Assembly: GCA_963803875.1 (NCBI GenBank)
Contig: CAWDOA010000014.1
Coordinates: 1 to 64,000, forward strand
Direction: 5' to 3'
Origin: JABDIY01 sp963803875
GTDB lineage: Bacteria; Actinomycetota; Acidimicrobiia; Acidimicrobiales; SZUA-35
DNA length: 64,000 nucleotides
Part shown: positions 8,693 to 18,178 of the stretch, piece by piece
Layout of the letters: each line of letters begins with the position of its first letter
How positions within the stretch are numbered: the stretch's first letter is position 1
Translations under genes and position numbers: made by a program
The notes under the pieces: model-generated
What the model was told of the DNA's origin: nothing
Database searches by the model: none
Seen by the model: the letters and a program-made list of their open reading frames with translations, nothing else

Positions 8693-8694
8693 GC

Positions 8695-11256
8695 TCAGAG
8701 CTTCCCAGGCCGTTCTCCGGCCAAGACCCGTTCGGCCCAGCGGGCGATGCGGGTGCGATCGACTTTGGAGTTGTGTCGTTTGTCCACCGGCACATGGCGG
8801 GTGACCAACACGGCTGCCGGTCGAACTGCACCGGCAGCGTGGATCTCCTTGCGTACGGCTTCAGCCAGATGTGGGTCGGCCAGCGGATTCCGACCCGATC
8901 CGGGCACCTCTAGCACCACAGCGGCCACCTGGGCGCCAACGGGGCCGATTCCGACCGCGGCAGCTCGCACCACGCCGACTACCCGCTCGGCGGCGTGCTC
9001 GATTGGGATTGGAGGAATGGGACCTGCAGCGGAAACGATCACATGCTGAACACGACCGCTGATCCACAGGAATCCATCGTCATCGAGCCGACCGATGTCG
9101 CCCGTACGGTGCCATCCATCGCGGGTCAGCGATGTGTGCTCGGTCCACCACAGGCGGTCGTATCGATCCTTCATGTGAGGGGCTGAGACCACCACCTCTC
9201 CCAGCACATCGGCGCGGTAGGTGGGTTCGGAACCGGGAACACCATCAGCGTTGAGCGGATGGATGCGAACCGATACTCCATCGATTGGTTTGCCGACGCA
9301 ACTACCCTCACCGTCACCTCGAGCTAGTCGGTCGACCAGCGACAGATCGGCCACGGGTAGAACTTCGGTCATCCCGTACGGGGCCCTCACCTCAGCCCCA
9401 GGTGCCAGCTTGGCGACCGACTGCAACAGATCCAACCTCAACGGCGCACCGGCGCTCATGACCAGACGCACCTTCGCCACTGCCGCCCGTTCCCCAGCCG
9501 ACATTGAATGTGCGGTTGCAACTACGTTTTGCAGTGCAGCTGGCGAAGCGAAGATGATCGTGGCATCGACCTCGGCAGCCGCTGCGCCAAGGGCCGCTGC
9601 GGTGAGGGTCGAGGGTCGGGTGACATCCATCTCGGGGACCACCGATTCGATACCCAGCGCCGGGCCGTACAGAGCGAAGGGCGCGAATGCGGCAACCAGC
9701 CGGTCGGTATGTTCGATCCGATAAAGCGTTCGAATAGCGTCGCGCTGGGCCGCCAGTTGCTCGGACCGGTACTGCACACCCTTCGAAGGGCCGGTTGAGC
9801 CAGAGGTGAACCCGATCACGGCTGGGTGATTGTTTGTTGTGGGCTCTGGTTTGTCGATCGATTCGCCGAGCAATTCGACCTCTCGCAGGGAATGGGCGAC
9901 GCCCAAGACTTTTCGGAGCTGGCCGTCCATCTCACCTGCCACGATTTTGGTGCCGGTCCATCGCAGCGCCTTCGCCGCAACCATGGCCTGCGGGATGCCG
10001 ATCAGCCATTTCGGAGCGGCGGCCCGCATGGCTCGGTGCATGTTCCCGATGCCCAGCCCGCCGTCCACCAGCACTGCGGTGAAACAGGCCTCCCAACAGG
10101 CGTAGAGAACCACGGTGAGGTCGATTCCCGGTGGGACCATGACCCCAACCCGATCACCGGGTTCGACGCCGGCTCGGGCCAAACCCTGGGCAACTCGATG
10201 GGTTCGTTCCACGAAGGATGCCGAATCGATGCTGCGCCATTGGTTCTCGTGCCGCTCCACAACCAGGGACGCCAGGTCGATCTGCGACGCCAGAAGCGGT
10301 GTGCCATCGAGCACCGGGCGAGTCGGCGGCTCGTCGGCGGTCACCCAGTCCCAGAACGCCTCATCCACCGGAGCGTCCTCGGTTACGAAATGGCTGGCGC
10401 CGACAAAACGATGCACATCGGCGTGGGGCAAACGGTCCTCGAGGTCGTGCATGTACTGCTCGTTGAACACCGGATCTTTGGTTCCCCACAGGAGCAGGGC
10501 GGGCACATCGGCTAGGTCCGTCATACCCGACGCGATCCGGTCCAGCGTCTTGAACGACACGTGTTCTTCATCGAGCGGAATGTCGGCCACGAATGCTCTG
10601 ATCCCGGCGCGACGCTCGGCGGTGTCATAGGGAGCGAGGAAACCCTCCTTCACCTCGGGCGGAGGTTGGGGGCGGGACAAAGCCAGACCACCTCGGATGA
10701 AGGCCGAGGAGCGCTCGGTGACCGATCGCAACAACACCCCCGATCCGGCTGCTGTGATCAGCTTGGGTGGAGTGCCGGTCGCAGGCTGGCCGACGGCTGT
10801 GTTGGCGAGAACCACCCCTCGTAGCTGGTCAACGTGGCGCTGGGCCCAACCCATCGAGATCGGTCCGCCCCAATCGTGGGCCAGAGTGATCACCGGACCG
10901 TCGATATCCAACTCGGCGGTGAGGGCACACAGATCGTCGATTCGGTCGGCCAGGATGCGATCGGAGCCGGTCCGTTCCGAATAGCCCATGTTGAGGTGAT
11001 CCGGAGCCACAACTCGAACACCATCGGGGGCAGCTGCGATCACTTTTCGCCAAAGGTAGGACCATGACGGATTGCCGTGCACGCACAACACCGTGAGCTC
11101 AGGAGCGTCCGCGGGCCTTTCGGCATAGTTGTCGAGGAGGTGGAACGTTCGACCGACACCGTCGAGCTGGTGAACCTCCACCAGCCGACTCCACGCCGGG
11201 TCGAGGCCCGCCAGCGATGGGGGTAACTGCGCAGGCAGCGACGCCGAACCTGCCAC
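8695..11256 (-). CDS. oleBC: OleBC fusion: beta-lactone decarboxylase (OleB) fused to beta-lactone synthetase (OleC)
   Basis: An 853-residue bifunctional enzyme for the last two steps of head-to-head olefin synthesis. Residues about 20-305 form a haloalkane-dehalogenase-like alpha/beta hydrolase: oxyanion region VHGNPSWS (59-66), nucleophile Asp128 in LAHDWGGPISMGW, and a C-terminal histidine in VGASHFVTEDAP. Residues about 325-853 are an acyl-adenylate-type domain with FTSGSTGPSKGVQYRSEQ (P-loop), APYGMTEVLPVADL and HRTGDIGRLDDDG. OleC turns the beta-hydroxy acid into a beta-lactone, and OleB decarboxylates that to a cis-olefin. BC fusions are known from Actinobacteria. The GTG start at 11256 lies 6 nt after the oleA stop, with no separate ribosome site. 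Confidence 0.93.
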   Translation of the reverse strand: MAGSASLPAQLPPSLAGLDPAWSRLVEVHQLDGVGRTFHLLDNYAERPADAPELTVLCVHGNPSWSYLWRKVIAAAPDGVRVVAPDHLNMGYSERTGSDRILADRIDDLCALTAELDIDGPVITLAHDWGGPISMGWAQRHVDQLRGVVLANTAVGQPATGTPPKLITAAGSGVLLRSVTERSSAFIRGGLALSRPQPPPEVKEGFLAPYDTAERRAGIRAFVADIPLDEEHVSFKTLDRIASGMTDLADVPALLLWGTKDPVFNEQYMHDLEDRLPHADVHRFVGASHFVTEDAPVDEAFWDWVTADEPPTRPVLDGTPLLASQIDLASLVVERHENQWRSIDSASFVERTHRVAQGLARAGVEPGDRVGVMVPPGIDLTVVLYACWEACFTAVLVDGGLGIGNMHRAMRAAAPKWLIGIPQAMVAAKALRWTGTKIVAGEMDGQLRKVLGVAHSLREVELLGESIDKPEPTTNNHPAVIGFTSGSTGPSKGVQYRSEQLAAQRDAIRTLYRIEHTDRLVAAFAPFALYGPALGIESVVPEMDVTRPSTLTAAALGAAAAEVDATIIFASPAALQNVVATAHSMSAGERAAVAKVRLVMSAGAPLRLDLLQSVAKLAPGAEVRAPYGMTEVLPVADLSLVDRLARGDGEGSCVGKPIDGVSVRIHPLNADGVPGSEPTYRADVLGEVVVSAPHMKDRYDRLWWTEHTSLTRDGWHRTGDIGRLDDDGFLWISGRVQHVIVSAAGPIPPIPIEHAAERVVGVVRAAAVGIGPVGAQVAAVVLEVPGSGRNPLADPHLAEAVRKEIHAAGAVRPAAVLVTRHVPVDKRHNSKVDRTRIARWAERVLAGERPGKL

Positions 11257-11262
11257 CGGGTG

Positions 11263-12288
11263 CTACCAGACCAGTTCGAGCACGCCGGCGTTGAGGCCCG
11301 AACCGATTCCCAGGCACAGAACACGATCGCCAGGGGTCAAGGTGTGGGCGTAGTGGGCCAGAGTGAATGGGATGGCAGCTGGCCCGATGTTGCCGAAGGT
11401 CGGGAACGTGAGCGGCGTCCGCTCGGGGTTGATCCCGAGCACATCGATCATGGCGGCGTGATGGACCTTGGAAACCTGGTGGAGGATGTACCGGTCCATG
11501 TCCAGCCACTCTGCGGTGTCGGCATAGTCCCATGCCACCTTGGCCAGTTCGGTTCCCGCATCCAGCAGCGCCCGGGTATCGGTGCGCATGCTCTCCAACG
11601 ATCCAACGCACAGCTCGTGGTGACGGCTTTCAGCTCGGAAGAAACCCTTGATCACGGCATGGCTGCCGGGGTTGGCGCTGTGACGGCCGATCACCATCGC
11701 GGCCGCGCCCGAACCCAACGTGAGCGACGCGAAGTTCTCCGACAGGTCCTCGGAGGTCTCGCCGAAGTTGTTGAGCCGATCGATGGTGTTGGTGTAGATC
11801 TCCCGCGTGCCCTCACCGTCGACCACCAGGGCATATTCGATCTGACCGGTGTCGATCATGATGCCGGCCAGATGAATGCCGTTGAGGAATCCCAGACAGG
11901 CATTGGACAGGTCGTAGTTCATACAGGTGGGCGACAGGCCCAGCATGTGGTGCACGGTGACGGCGGTGGAGGGCTCCAGCCGTGCCCGGCAGACCGATGA
12001 ATCGATCAGTAGACCGATCCGACTGCGATCGATTCCCGCCACCCGAATGGCTTCTTCCCCGGCTGCCGCCGACGCATCGGCGAAACTGAATCCCTCGTGC
12101 CACTGACGTCGTTCGTGCACGCCGGCGAGCAGATCGAGCACTCCGGGCCGCGCTCCGACTCTGTCGTAGAACGGTTCGAGCCGCTCGTCGATCTCGGCAG
12201 AGGTGACGACCTCGTGCCCAACGACTCGAACCGACGAGACAACGCCTACATCGTTGAAATTGAAGTTGGCATTGTTTGCATCCGACAT
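11263..12288 (-). CDS. oleA: OleA, head-to-head acyl-CoA condensing thiolase
   Basis: First enzyme of long-chain olefin biosynthesis: Claisen condensation of two fatty acyl-CoAs to a 2-alkyl-3-ketoacid. Of 341 residues, Cys131 in LSNACLGFLNG is the nucleophile, with His270 in RYILHQVSK and Asn300 in PTFGNIGP. Glu105 (RLEPSTA) sits 26 residues before the cysteine and the His-Asn distance is 30. Both match the spacing of Xanthomonas OleA (Glu117/Cys143, His285/Asn315, from memory). This separates it from FabH. The ATG at 12288 is preceded by AAAGG at 8 nt. It heads the oleA-oleBC-oleD operon. Confidence 0.93.
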   Translation of the reverse strand: MSDANNANFNFNDVGVVSSVRVVGHEVVTSAEIDERLEPFYDRVGARPGVLDLLAGVHERRQWHEGFSFADASAAAGEEAIRVAGIDRSRIGLLIDSSVCRARLEPSTAVTVHHMLGLSPTCMNYDLSNACLGFLNGIHLAGIMIDTGQIEYALVVDGEGTREIYTNTIDRLNNFGETSEDLSENFASLTLGSGAAAMVIGRHSANPGSHAVIKGFFRAESRHHELCVGSLESMRTDTRALLDAGTELAKVAWDYADTAEWLDMDRYILHQVSKVHHAAMIDVLGINPERTPLTFPTFGNIGPAAIPFTLAHYAHTLTPGDRVLCLGIGSGLNAGVLELVW

Positions 12289-12445
12289 CTACGAGCCTTT
12301 CGGTACTCAACCTACGGTCTATCCAGGTTGACGCAGTCTCGCAGCCTCCATACCCAAAACCTGCACGTAAAACAACCGATTGTCAGAGCATTGTCAGATC
12401 CACCTGTGATCGCCATGGAGAATCATTTGCTGCGACACTTGTGAC

Positions 12446-13333
12446 GTGCGCGTCCTGCCAATTCTGCTCGTGGTAGCGATCGCCACGGCGTGCACGACCT
12501 CGCTGGCGTCCGAACCCGTGGCCCCCACCCGTGGTCCCGTTGGCCCCGTGGACACATCCGGCGTGGGGGCATCCGGAGTGGGGGCATCCGACCGCGGGCA
12601 CGCCACCACGGTGGTGCCAGCACCCGAACCGACCATCAAAGGCGGAATTCCGGTTCGGGTGATCGCCACGGACAGCGCGGGTTCCGCCCGGGTTCAAGCC
12701 ACGCCGTTCGCACTTCGCGAACGAAACCTCCCAACGGTCGACCTGCTACCGCCCCCACCCGACGACGGTGTGTTCCGGTCGACCGTGTCAGTGGTGGACG
12801 ACGTGACCATCGCTCGATCCACCTGGGACGAGGGCTGTCCGGTTGACCAGGAGGAGTTGGCCTACGTGACGGTGAGCTTCATCGGCTTCGACGAAGAACC
12901 ACACACCGGTGAATTGATCGTGCATGCCGACCACGCCGAGGAGATCGCATTGATCTTCGGCGGGCTGTTCGAACAGCGGTTCCCGATAGAGGAGATGCGG
13001 ATCGTCGAACCGGGCGACCTGGTCCCACCTCACCTGGGCGACACCAACAACACGTCGTCGTTCGTGTGTCGACCTGTGACCGGCGGCAGCCGATTCAGTG
13101 AACACGCCTATGGTCTGGCCATCGACATCAATCCATTCCACAACCCCTATGTGAAAGGGTTCACGATCATTCCTGCACTGGCCGGGTCTTTTGGCGATCG
13201 AGACTGGCAACGCCAGGGGATGATCGCAGCTGACAACCCGGTAGTGGAAGCGTTCAGACGGATCGGGTGGAAGTGGGGCGGCACCTGGAACTCGCTGAAG
13301 GACTACCAGCACTTCAGCCACAACGGTCGCTGA
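12446..13333 (+). CDS. Lipoprotein M15-type (D-Ala-D-Ala carboxypeptidase-like) peptidase
   Basis: A 295-residue secreted lipoprotein. The N-terminus MRVLPILLVVAIATAC is a signal peptide ending in a lipobox cysteine (Cys16), followed by a low-complexity Pro/Gly/Thr linker with two GVGAS repeats. The catalytic domain (about 120-295) carries the M15 zinc ligands: SEHAYGLAIDINPF (HxxxxxxD) and DYQHFSHNGR, with a conserved GWKWGG before it. M15_4-type enzymes cut peptidoglycan stem peptides, so a cell-wall remodelling role outside the membrane is likely; the exact bond is unknown. The start is GTG 12446. Divergent from oleA across 157 bp. Confidence 0.87.
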   Translation: MRVLPILLVVAIATACTTSLASEPVAPTRGPVGPVDTSGVGASGVGASDRGHATTVVPAPEPTIKGGIPVRVIATDSAGSARVQATPFALRERNLPTVDLLPPPPDDGVFRSTVSVVDDVTIARSTWDEGCPVDQEELAYVTVSFIGFDEEPHTGELIVHADHAEEIALIFGGLFEQRFPIEEMRIVEPGDLVPPHLGDTNNTSSFVCRPVTGGSRFSEHAYGLAIDINPFHNPYVKGFTIIPALAGSFGDRDWQRQGMIAADNPVVEAFRRIGWKWGGTWNSLKDYQHFSHNGR

Positions 13334-13439
13334 CAGAACCATCGACAAGACAACGGTTCTCCCACGTCACAGCGATTTAGCCGGGCTGGTCGGGCCGAGT
13401 ATCCACGACTGTGTCACACCCTGTGGTCATGCTGGATGA

Positions 13440-14684
13440 ATGCGGATTCTGCATACATCGGACTGGCATCTCGGCCGGTCGTTCGGCACCTATGGACTCC
13501 TTCCCGATCAGGAAGAGTTTCTCGAATGGTGCGCCGCAACTGCGGTAGAGAACGAGGTCGAGCTGGTGGTCATCGCCGGCGACATCTACGACCGCACCAC
13601 TCCCCCGGCCGAGGCCATGCGGGCGTTCAACCGAACCGTCCATGCACTCAACCAGGCCGGCATCGAAGTTGCTGCCATCTCGGGCAATCACGATTCCGCC
13701 GACCGGGTGGCCATGTACCACGCATTCACCGAGACCAGCGGCCTTATCCTCCGAGGCGGCTACCCCGATGGCGCCGATGTCGTGGTCCGCAACTACAGCG
13801 ATGGTCCGCTGGCGATAGCAGCCATTCCGTTTCTCGACCCCCGCATGATGCCACCGGGCTTCTCACTGCTCGATCCGGCCGATGGGCCCTTCAGCCACAA
13901 CCGGGTGGTCACCGCCTGCGCCGAGGCGGCCCTCGCCGCCATTCCCTCCAACATGCGCTCGCTATCCATCGCCCACGGGTTCATCGCCGGCGCCAAAGGC
14001 TGCGATTCGGAACGCACACCGGTGGCGTCGGTGGGCGGCACCGATCACATCGGAGCCGAAGTCTTCGAAGGGTTCAGCTACACGGCCCTCGGGCACCTTC
14101 ATCGCCCCCAGACCGTGCGAGGCTCCGAGACAATTCGCTACTCGGGTACGCCACTGCCGTACTCATTCAGCGAGACCGACCCCAAATCCGTGGTTCTGGT
14201 CGATATGGATCCATCCGGTGGGTGCCAGATCGAACTGCTACCGGTGCCGGTCGGCAAACGTGTCCGGACCGTGCGCACCACCTTCGCCAACCTACTCGAG
14301 GCAGAACCCGACGCCGAGAGCCTCATCCGGGTGGAACTCACCGACGCCTCCACGGTGCGCGACGCCAAGAGAAGGTTGGAGAAAGTCTTTCCCCACATCA
14401 TCGAGCTCAAGCTCGTCAATCTCGGCGTACGGGCTCCCCGTCACCAGGGTGCTGAAGCCACCTCCACATCGCTGGCCGCTGACGTCCGAACCTTTCTCGA
14501 GACCGTCACCGGATCCCACGCCGATCCAGATCAGGTTCGCATGATCATCGACGCGTTGGAAAAGGCCGGGGCCGACGTCGGCAAAGACGTCGAGGTTGAG
14601 GCTGGGGTCGAACCCGATAGGCCCACGGCCAATCAAGAACCCAGCCAGGGGCAGTTACTGCTCATCGACAACGAGGTGGCGTAG
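13440..14684 (+). CDS. sbcD: SbcD, Mre11-like nuclease subunit
   Basis: A 414-residue metallophosphoesterase of the SbcCD complex, which opens DNA hairpins and trims protein-blocked ends. The phosphoesterase motifs follow in order: HTSDWHLGR (5-13), VIAGDIYDR (about 47), ISGNHDSADR (about 79), SIAHGF (about 176), and GHLHRPQ near 220. C-terminal low-complexity acidic residues (about 370-414) end the protein. The ATG at 13440 has no strong ribosome site. Its stop shares one base with the sbcC start (TAGTG), so the pair is coupled. Confidence 0.95.
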   Translation: MRILHTSDWHLGRSFGTYGLLPDQEEFLEWCAATAVENEVELVVIAGDIYDRTTPPAEAMRAFNRTVHALNQAGIEVAAISGNHDSADRVAMYHAFTETSGLILRGGYPDGADVVVRNYSDGPLAIAAIPFLDPRMMPPGFSLLDPADGPFSHNRVVTACAEAALAAIPSNMRSLSIAHGFIAGAKGCDSERTPVASVGGTDHIGAEVFEGFSYTALGHLHRPQTVRGSETIRYSGTPLPYSFSETDPKSVVLVDMDPSGGCQIELLPVPVGKRVRTVRTTFANLLEAEPDAESLIRVELTDASTVRDAKRRLEKVFPHIIELKLVNLGVRAPRHQGAEATSTSLAADVRTFLETVTGSHADPDQVRMIIDALEKAGADVGKDVEVEAGVEPDRPTANQEPSQGQLLLIDNEVA

Positions 14685-17600
14685 TGCATTTCGAGCGGCT
14701 CACCATCAGCGGTTTCGGGCCCTACGCGGGCACCGAAGTGATCGACTTCGACGCCTTGGCCCACAAAGGGCTCTTCAGCGTCACCGGCGACACCGGCTCA
14801 GGCAAGACCACCATTTTCGACGCGCTCACGTTCGCCCTGTATGGCGATCTGCCCGGCATGCGGCCCGCCGGCACGGTCCGTTCCGAACATGCTGGCCCTC
14901 GCCAGAAATGTGAGGTCGAACTGGTCTTCCGCGCCGCCGGCTCCAAGTGGCGAGTGGTTCGAATCCCCAAACACGAACGACCCAAACTGCGCGGCGCCGG
15001 CCTCACCGAGGTCAAGAACCACGCCGCCCTCTACCGGTGGGACGGGACCGGATGGGAGCCGCTCACCACCACCATCAACGACGTCACCCAACAATGTGCT
15101 GCGCTGGTCGGCTTGGCCCAGGATCAGTTCGAGCGGGTCGGGCTACTGCCACAGGGCGAGTTCAAAAGGTTGCTGGTGGCCAACAGCGCCGAACGAAAGA
15201 AACTGTTCCGAACCCTGTTCGGCACCGCATCGGTGGAGGCTGCGGTCCGGCAGCTCACCGACGACGCCAAGGCCGCCCGGGCTGATGCAACTGCAGCGCA
15301 GAACCGGTTCGAAGAGATCGAAGCGGAAGCGGCACCGCTGCTCAACACGCTGGTGGAGGTCGCATCGGCACAGACCGAAGGTGTGTTCTCTCTTCCATCG
15401 ATCGACCATCTCTCGGTTGGCGCCCAATCCGCCGTCGCATCGCTGGAGGAGGTAGCGCACGACGTTCAACGACGGGTGCTGCCCGTGCTCGAGGGGGCTG
15501 AGGTTGCGGCGAACTCGGCAAGCCGGAACGCCAGCACAACCTTGGGCAGCACAACCGAACTGGCAACCAAGGTGGCCAGACTGTCCTCGCTCCGGGCCGA
15601 GCGTTCCGAACTCGACATCCAGCGTCCCGCCATCGAGAAGGGTGCCGCAGCAGCTGAAGTGGCCAAACGGGCTGCTCCTGTCGTGCAGGCGGAACAGAAC
15701 CTGATTCGGCAGCGGGCAACAATCGATGCCAATCGATCCATCGCCAACAACATCGGACAGAAGGTGGAACGGCTCTCGCTCCACTCGTGCGTGGCCTATG
15801 ACCCGAACCAATCCACCGACGAACTGCAACGAATCGTTGCCGGCCTCATTCCTACGGTCAAAGACGCAGCCCGACAGGCCCGGGAGCGGCAGGCCTTGCA
15901 GAACAGGCGCGCCGCGCTGCACCACCAGATCAACCAGACAACAGCTTCGCTCAGGTCATGTGATGAACAGGTGACCACCCAACAGGCGACAAAAGCCGAG
16001 GCTGCCCTGGCGGTTTCCCGGGCCGAGGCCGCAGTCGACAGGGTTTCGAGTCTGGCGGAGCAGATGGCATCGTTCGAAACGGCCGAAAAGGCTGGTCTGG
16101 CCCGCGACACTGCCCTCGCCGAGCGGGGTCAGCTTGCCACCGGTTTGGAACAGGCCAAGAAGCAACTGGCCCAACTCGAGATCGACCTCACCAGTGAGTC
16201 GGCAACCCATGCCGCACTGCAAGAATCAGTTGACCAACTACCCCAGCTCGTCACAGCCCTCACCTCCGCCCAGGAGGGGGCCAAGAACGCGGTTCGATTG
16301 AACGAGCTGAGGACCCAACTTGCCGCGGCCCAGAAGAAGTATCTGGCAGCCAGCGAGGAGCAGAAAGAAAAGGCAAGAGCATTCGCCTTCGGGGTCGCAC
16401 CCCGCCTCGCCCGTCAACTGATCGACGGAGAGCCGTGTCTGGTCTGCGGTAGCACCGAACATCCCGGGCCGGCCGAGGGTGACGACGATGTGATCGACCA
16501 GGATCAGATGAACCAAGCGCACCAGAAACTCAACCAGGCCTTCGCTGCGCTGACCTCGCTCACAGATGCTGTAGACGAGCTCGTCGTCCGGGTTGGCGAA
16601 GAGACCGATGTGGCCCACGCCGAGGCTCGCGTCGTTGCCGCTCATGCTCAATTGACCGAGGCCGAGCGGGCTCGGACTCAATGGACTGCCGCCGCCGAGA
16701 AACTCGATGCCCTCAAGGGAACGAAACTCGAATTGGCCAGCCTCACCGCAACCATCGAGGCGCAAATCGAAGCAGTGTCCGCCGACCTCACCGACGCACT
16801 CGAATCCCTCGGCAACGACGAGGCCACTCCACTGGCCGACCTCACCGAACGAACCCGAGCACATCGGGCCGCTCTGACCCGGTGCCGGGAGGAGGCAGAT
16901 GGCCTCGCCAACACCCGTGCTCTGGTTGCCGACGCCGAGAATCAGCTTTCGATGATCGCTGCACAACAAGCCGAACTCACCGCCAAGCTGTCGGCCGATC
17001 AGGCCACCGTTCAATCGCTGTCGGATCAGATCGAAGGAATCACTGACTCGCTTGCGGTCTGGAACGATGTTGATCTGACGGAGCGAGAAGCCGGTCTCGA
17101 ACAACTCCTTGCTTCAATCGGAACTCTTTCCCAGGCAGTCAACGTGCTCAACCGCGACGCTGACCGGTTGCAGACCGCCCAGGACGACCGCGCGGCCGCG
17201 CTGACCGAATCTCAACTGCATTCGGTGCAGGAGGCCCTGGCGTCAGAACTCGACGCCGAAGAGATACAACGCCTCGAAGCTCTCCACGAGGAGTTCAAGG
17301 CTCGCTCGCTCGATTGCGACTCCCAACTTCGGCAGCTCGCCGAACTCAGGGTTCCCGACATCGCACCAGATCTCGAAGAACTGGCCGAAGCGGCCCGAGC
17401 CGCTCAGGTGAGGGCCACAGAGGCAACCGCGCAGCGGGTTTCGGTTCAGCACCTGATCGAACAGTCATTGAATCTGGTTGCGACCTCAGCGGACCGTCTT
17501 GAACACATGGCGATTCTCACCGAGACCGCCGATCGCAAAACCCAGGTCGCTCGGTTGTGCGACGCCAAGGGTGCATCGAAGATCGGCTTGGAGGGCTTCA

Positions 17601-18067
17601 TTCTGCGCTCCCATCTGCACGACGTGGTGGTGCAGGCGAACATCCGGCTCGACAGTCTGAGCAGCGGCCGCTATCAGATGGTGCTGGCCGAGGAAGCGCT
17701 CAGCGCCCAGGGCGAATGGGGTCTCGATCTCACCATCATCGACGCCCACACCGGCACCGAGCGCCCGGTCACGACCCTTTCGGGCGGAGAGACCTTCTAC
17801 ACCTCTCTCAGCCTGGCGCTGGGCCTCAGTGATGTGCTCAGCAATCGCGGCGCTACCACGATCAGTTCTGTCTTCATCGACGAAGGGTTCGGATCGCTCG
17901 ACGACAACGCCATCGATGACACCATCGATGTTCTCAACCAGCTGCGGTCCGACGGCGTCACCATCGGCGTCATCACCCACGTAGGAGCACTGCGGGAAGC
18001 ACTGCCGGCCGGACTCACCGTGCAGAAACTCCCCAGCGGCGGTTCCCGAGTCGTTCAAGCCGCCTAA
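14684..18067 (+). CDS. sbcC: SbcC, Rad50-like SMC ATPase
   Basis: A 1127-residue ATPase subunit of SbcCD. The N-terminal lobe has GDTGSGKTTIFDAL (Walker A, about 34-47) and the Q-loop LAQDQFERVGLLPQGEF. Long coiled-coil arms (about 180-950, rich in Ala/Glu/Gln) flank a zinc hook EPCLVCGSTEHPGP at about residue 584 (CxxC). The C-terminal lobe has the ABC signature TLSGGETFYTSLSLALGL (about 1029) and Walker B SSVFIDEGFGSLD (about 1061). The start is GTG, directly at the sbcD stop. A hairpin 47 bp downstream probably terminates the operon. Confidence 0.96.
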   Translation: MHFERLTISGFGPYAGTEVIDFDALAHKGLFSVTGDTGSGKTTIFDALTFALYGDLPGMRPAGTVRSEHAGPRQKCEVELVFRAAGSKWRVVRIPKHERPKLRGAGLTEVKNHAALYRWDGTGWEPLTTTINDVTQQCAALVGLAQDQFERVGLLPQGEFKRLLVANSAERKKLFRTLFGTASVEAAVRQLTDDAKAARADATAAQNRFEEIEAEAAPLLNTLVEVASAQTEGVFSLPSIDHLSVGAQSAVASLEEVAHDVQRRVLPVLEGAEVAANSASRNASTTLGSTTELATKVARLSSLRAERSELDIQRPAIEKGAAAAEVAKRAAPVVQAEQNLIRQRATIDANRSIANNIGQKVERLSLHSCVAYDPNQSTDELQRIVAGLIPTVKDAARQARERQALQNRRAALHHQINQTTASLRSCDEQVTTQQATKAEAALAVSRAEAAVDRVSSLAEQMASFETAEKAGLARDTALAERGQLATGLEQAKKQLAQLEIDLTSESATHAALQESVDQLPQLVTALTSAQEGAKNAVRLNELRTQLAAAQKKYLAASEEQKEKARAFAFGVAPRLARQLIDGEPCLVCGSTEHPGPAEGDDDVIDQDQMNQAHQKLNQAFAALTSLTDAVDELVVRVGEETDVAHAEARVVAAHAQLTEAERARTQWTAAAEKLDALKGTKLELASLTATIEAQIEAVSADLTDALESLGNDEATPLADLTERTRAHRAALTRCREEADGLANTRALVADAENQLSMIAAQQAELTAKLSADQATVQSLSDQIEGITDSLAVWNDVDLTEREAGLEQLLASIGTLSQAVNVLNRDADRLQTAQDDRAAALTESQLHSVQEALASELDAEEIQRLEALHEEFKARSLDCDSQLRQLAELRVPDIAPDLEELAEAARAAQVRATEATAQRVSVQHLIEQSLNLVATSADRLEHMAILTETADRKTQVARLCDAKGASKIGLEGFILRSHLHDVVVQANIRLDSLSSGRYQMVLAEEALSAQGEWGLDLTIIDAHTGTERPVTTLSGGETFYTSLSLALGLSDVLSNRGATTISSVFIDEGFGSLDDNAIDDTIDVLNQLRSDGVTIGVITHVGALREALPAGLTVQKLPSGGSRVVQAA

Positions 18068-18113
18068 CGGCGCTACCCGTCTGGGTCCCGACCTCGGCCA
18101 CCACCCAGTGAAC

Positions 18114-18166
18114 CGAAACCGGCGATAGACATGCCCGTCACACGGGAACAACAATCGCCGGTTTCG
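18114..18166. terminator. Nested hairpin between convergent genes
   Basis: A perfect 13-bp stem (CGAAACCGGCGAT at 18114-18126 with its complement at 18154-18166) encloses a second small stem CCCGT/ACGGG (18134-18138, 18142-18146). It lies 47 bp after sbcC and 13 bp before the end of the opposing membrane-protein gene, the right place for a bidirectional terminator, though no clean U-tract follows. Confidence 0.6.
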
Positions 18167-18178
18167 ATGGGCGCGTTG

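Noticed and set aside
8294..9049. Plus-strand 251-codon frame opposite oleD/oleBC
   Set aside because: It lies wholly opposite clear OleD and OleC motifs and is Arg/Thr/Ser-rich as expected for antisense frames in GC-rich DNA.
12446..12700. GVGAS/GGIRSGGIR repeats considered as a repetitive surface protein
   Set aside because: They are a short low-complexity linker between the lipobox and the M15 domain of one lipoprotein.
13335..13361. AGAACC...GGTTCT inverted pair after the M15 peptidase gene
   Set aside because: Only 6 bp with a 15-nt loop and no U-tract; too weak to call a terminator.
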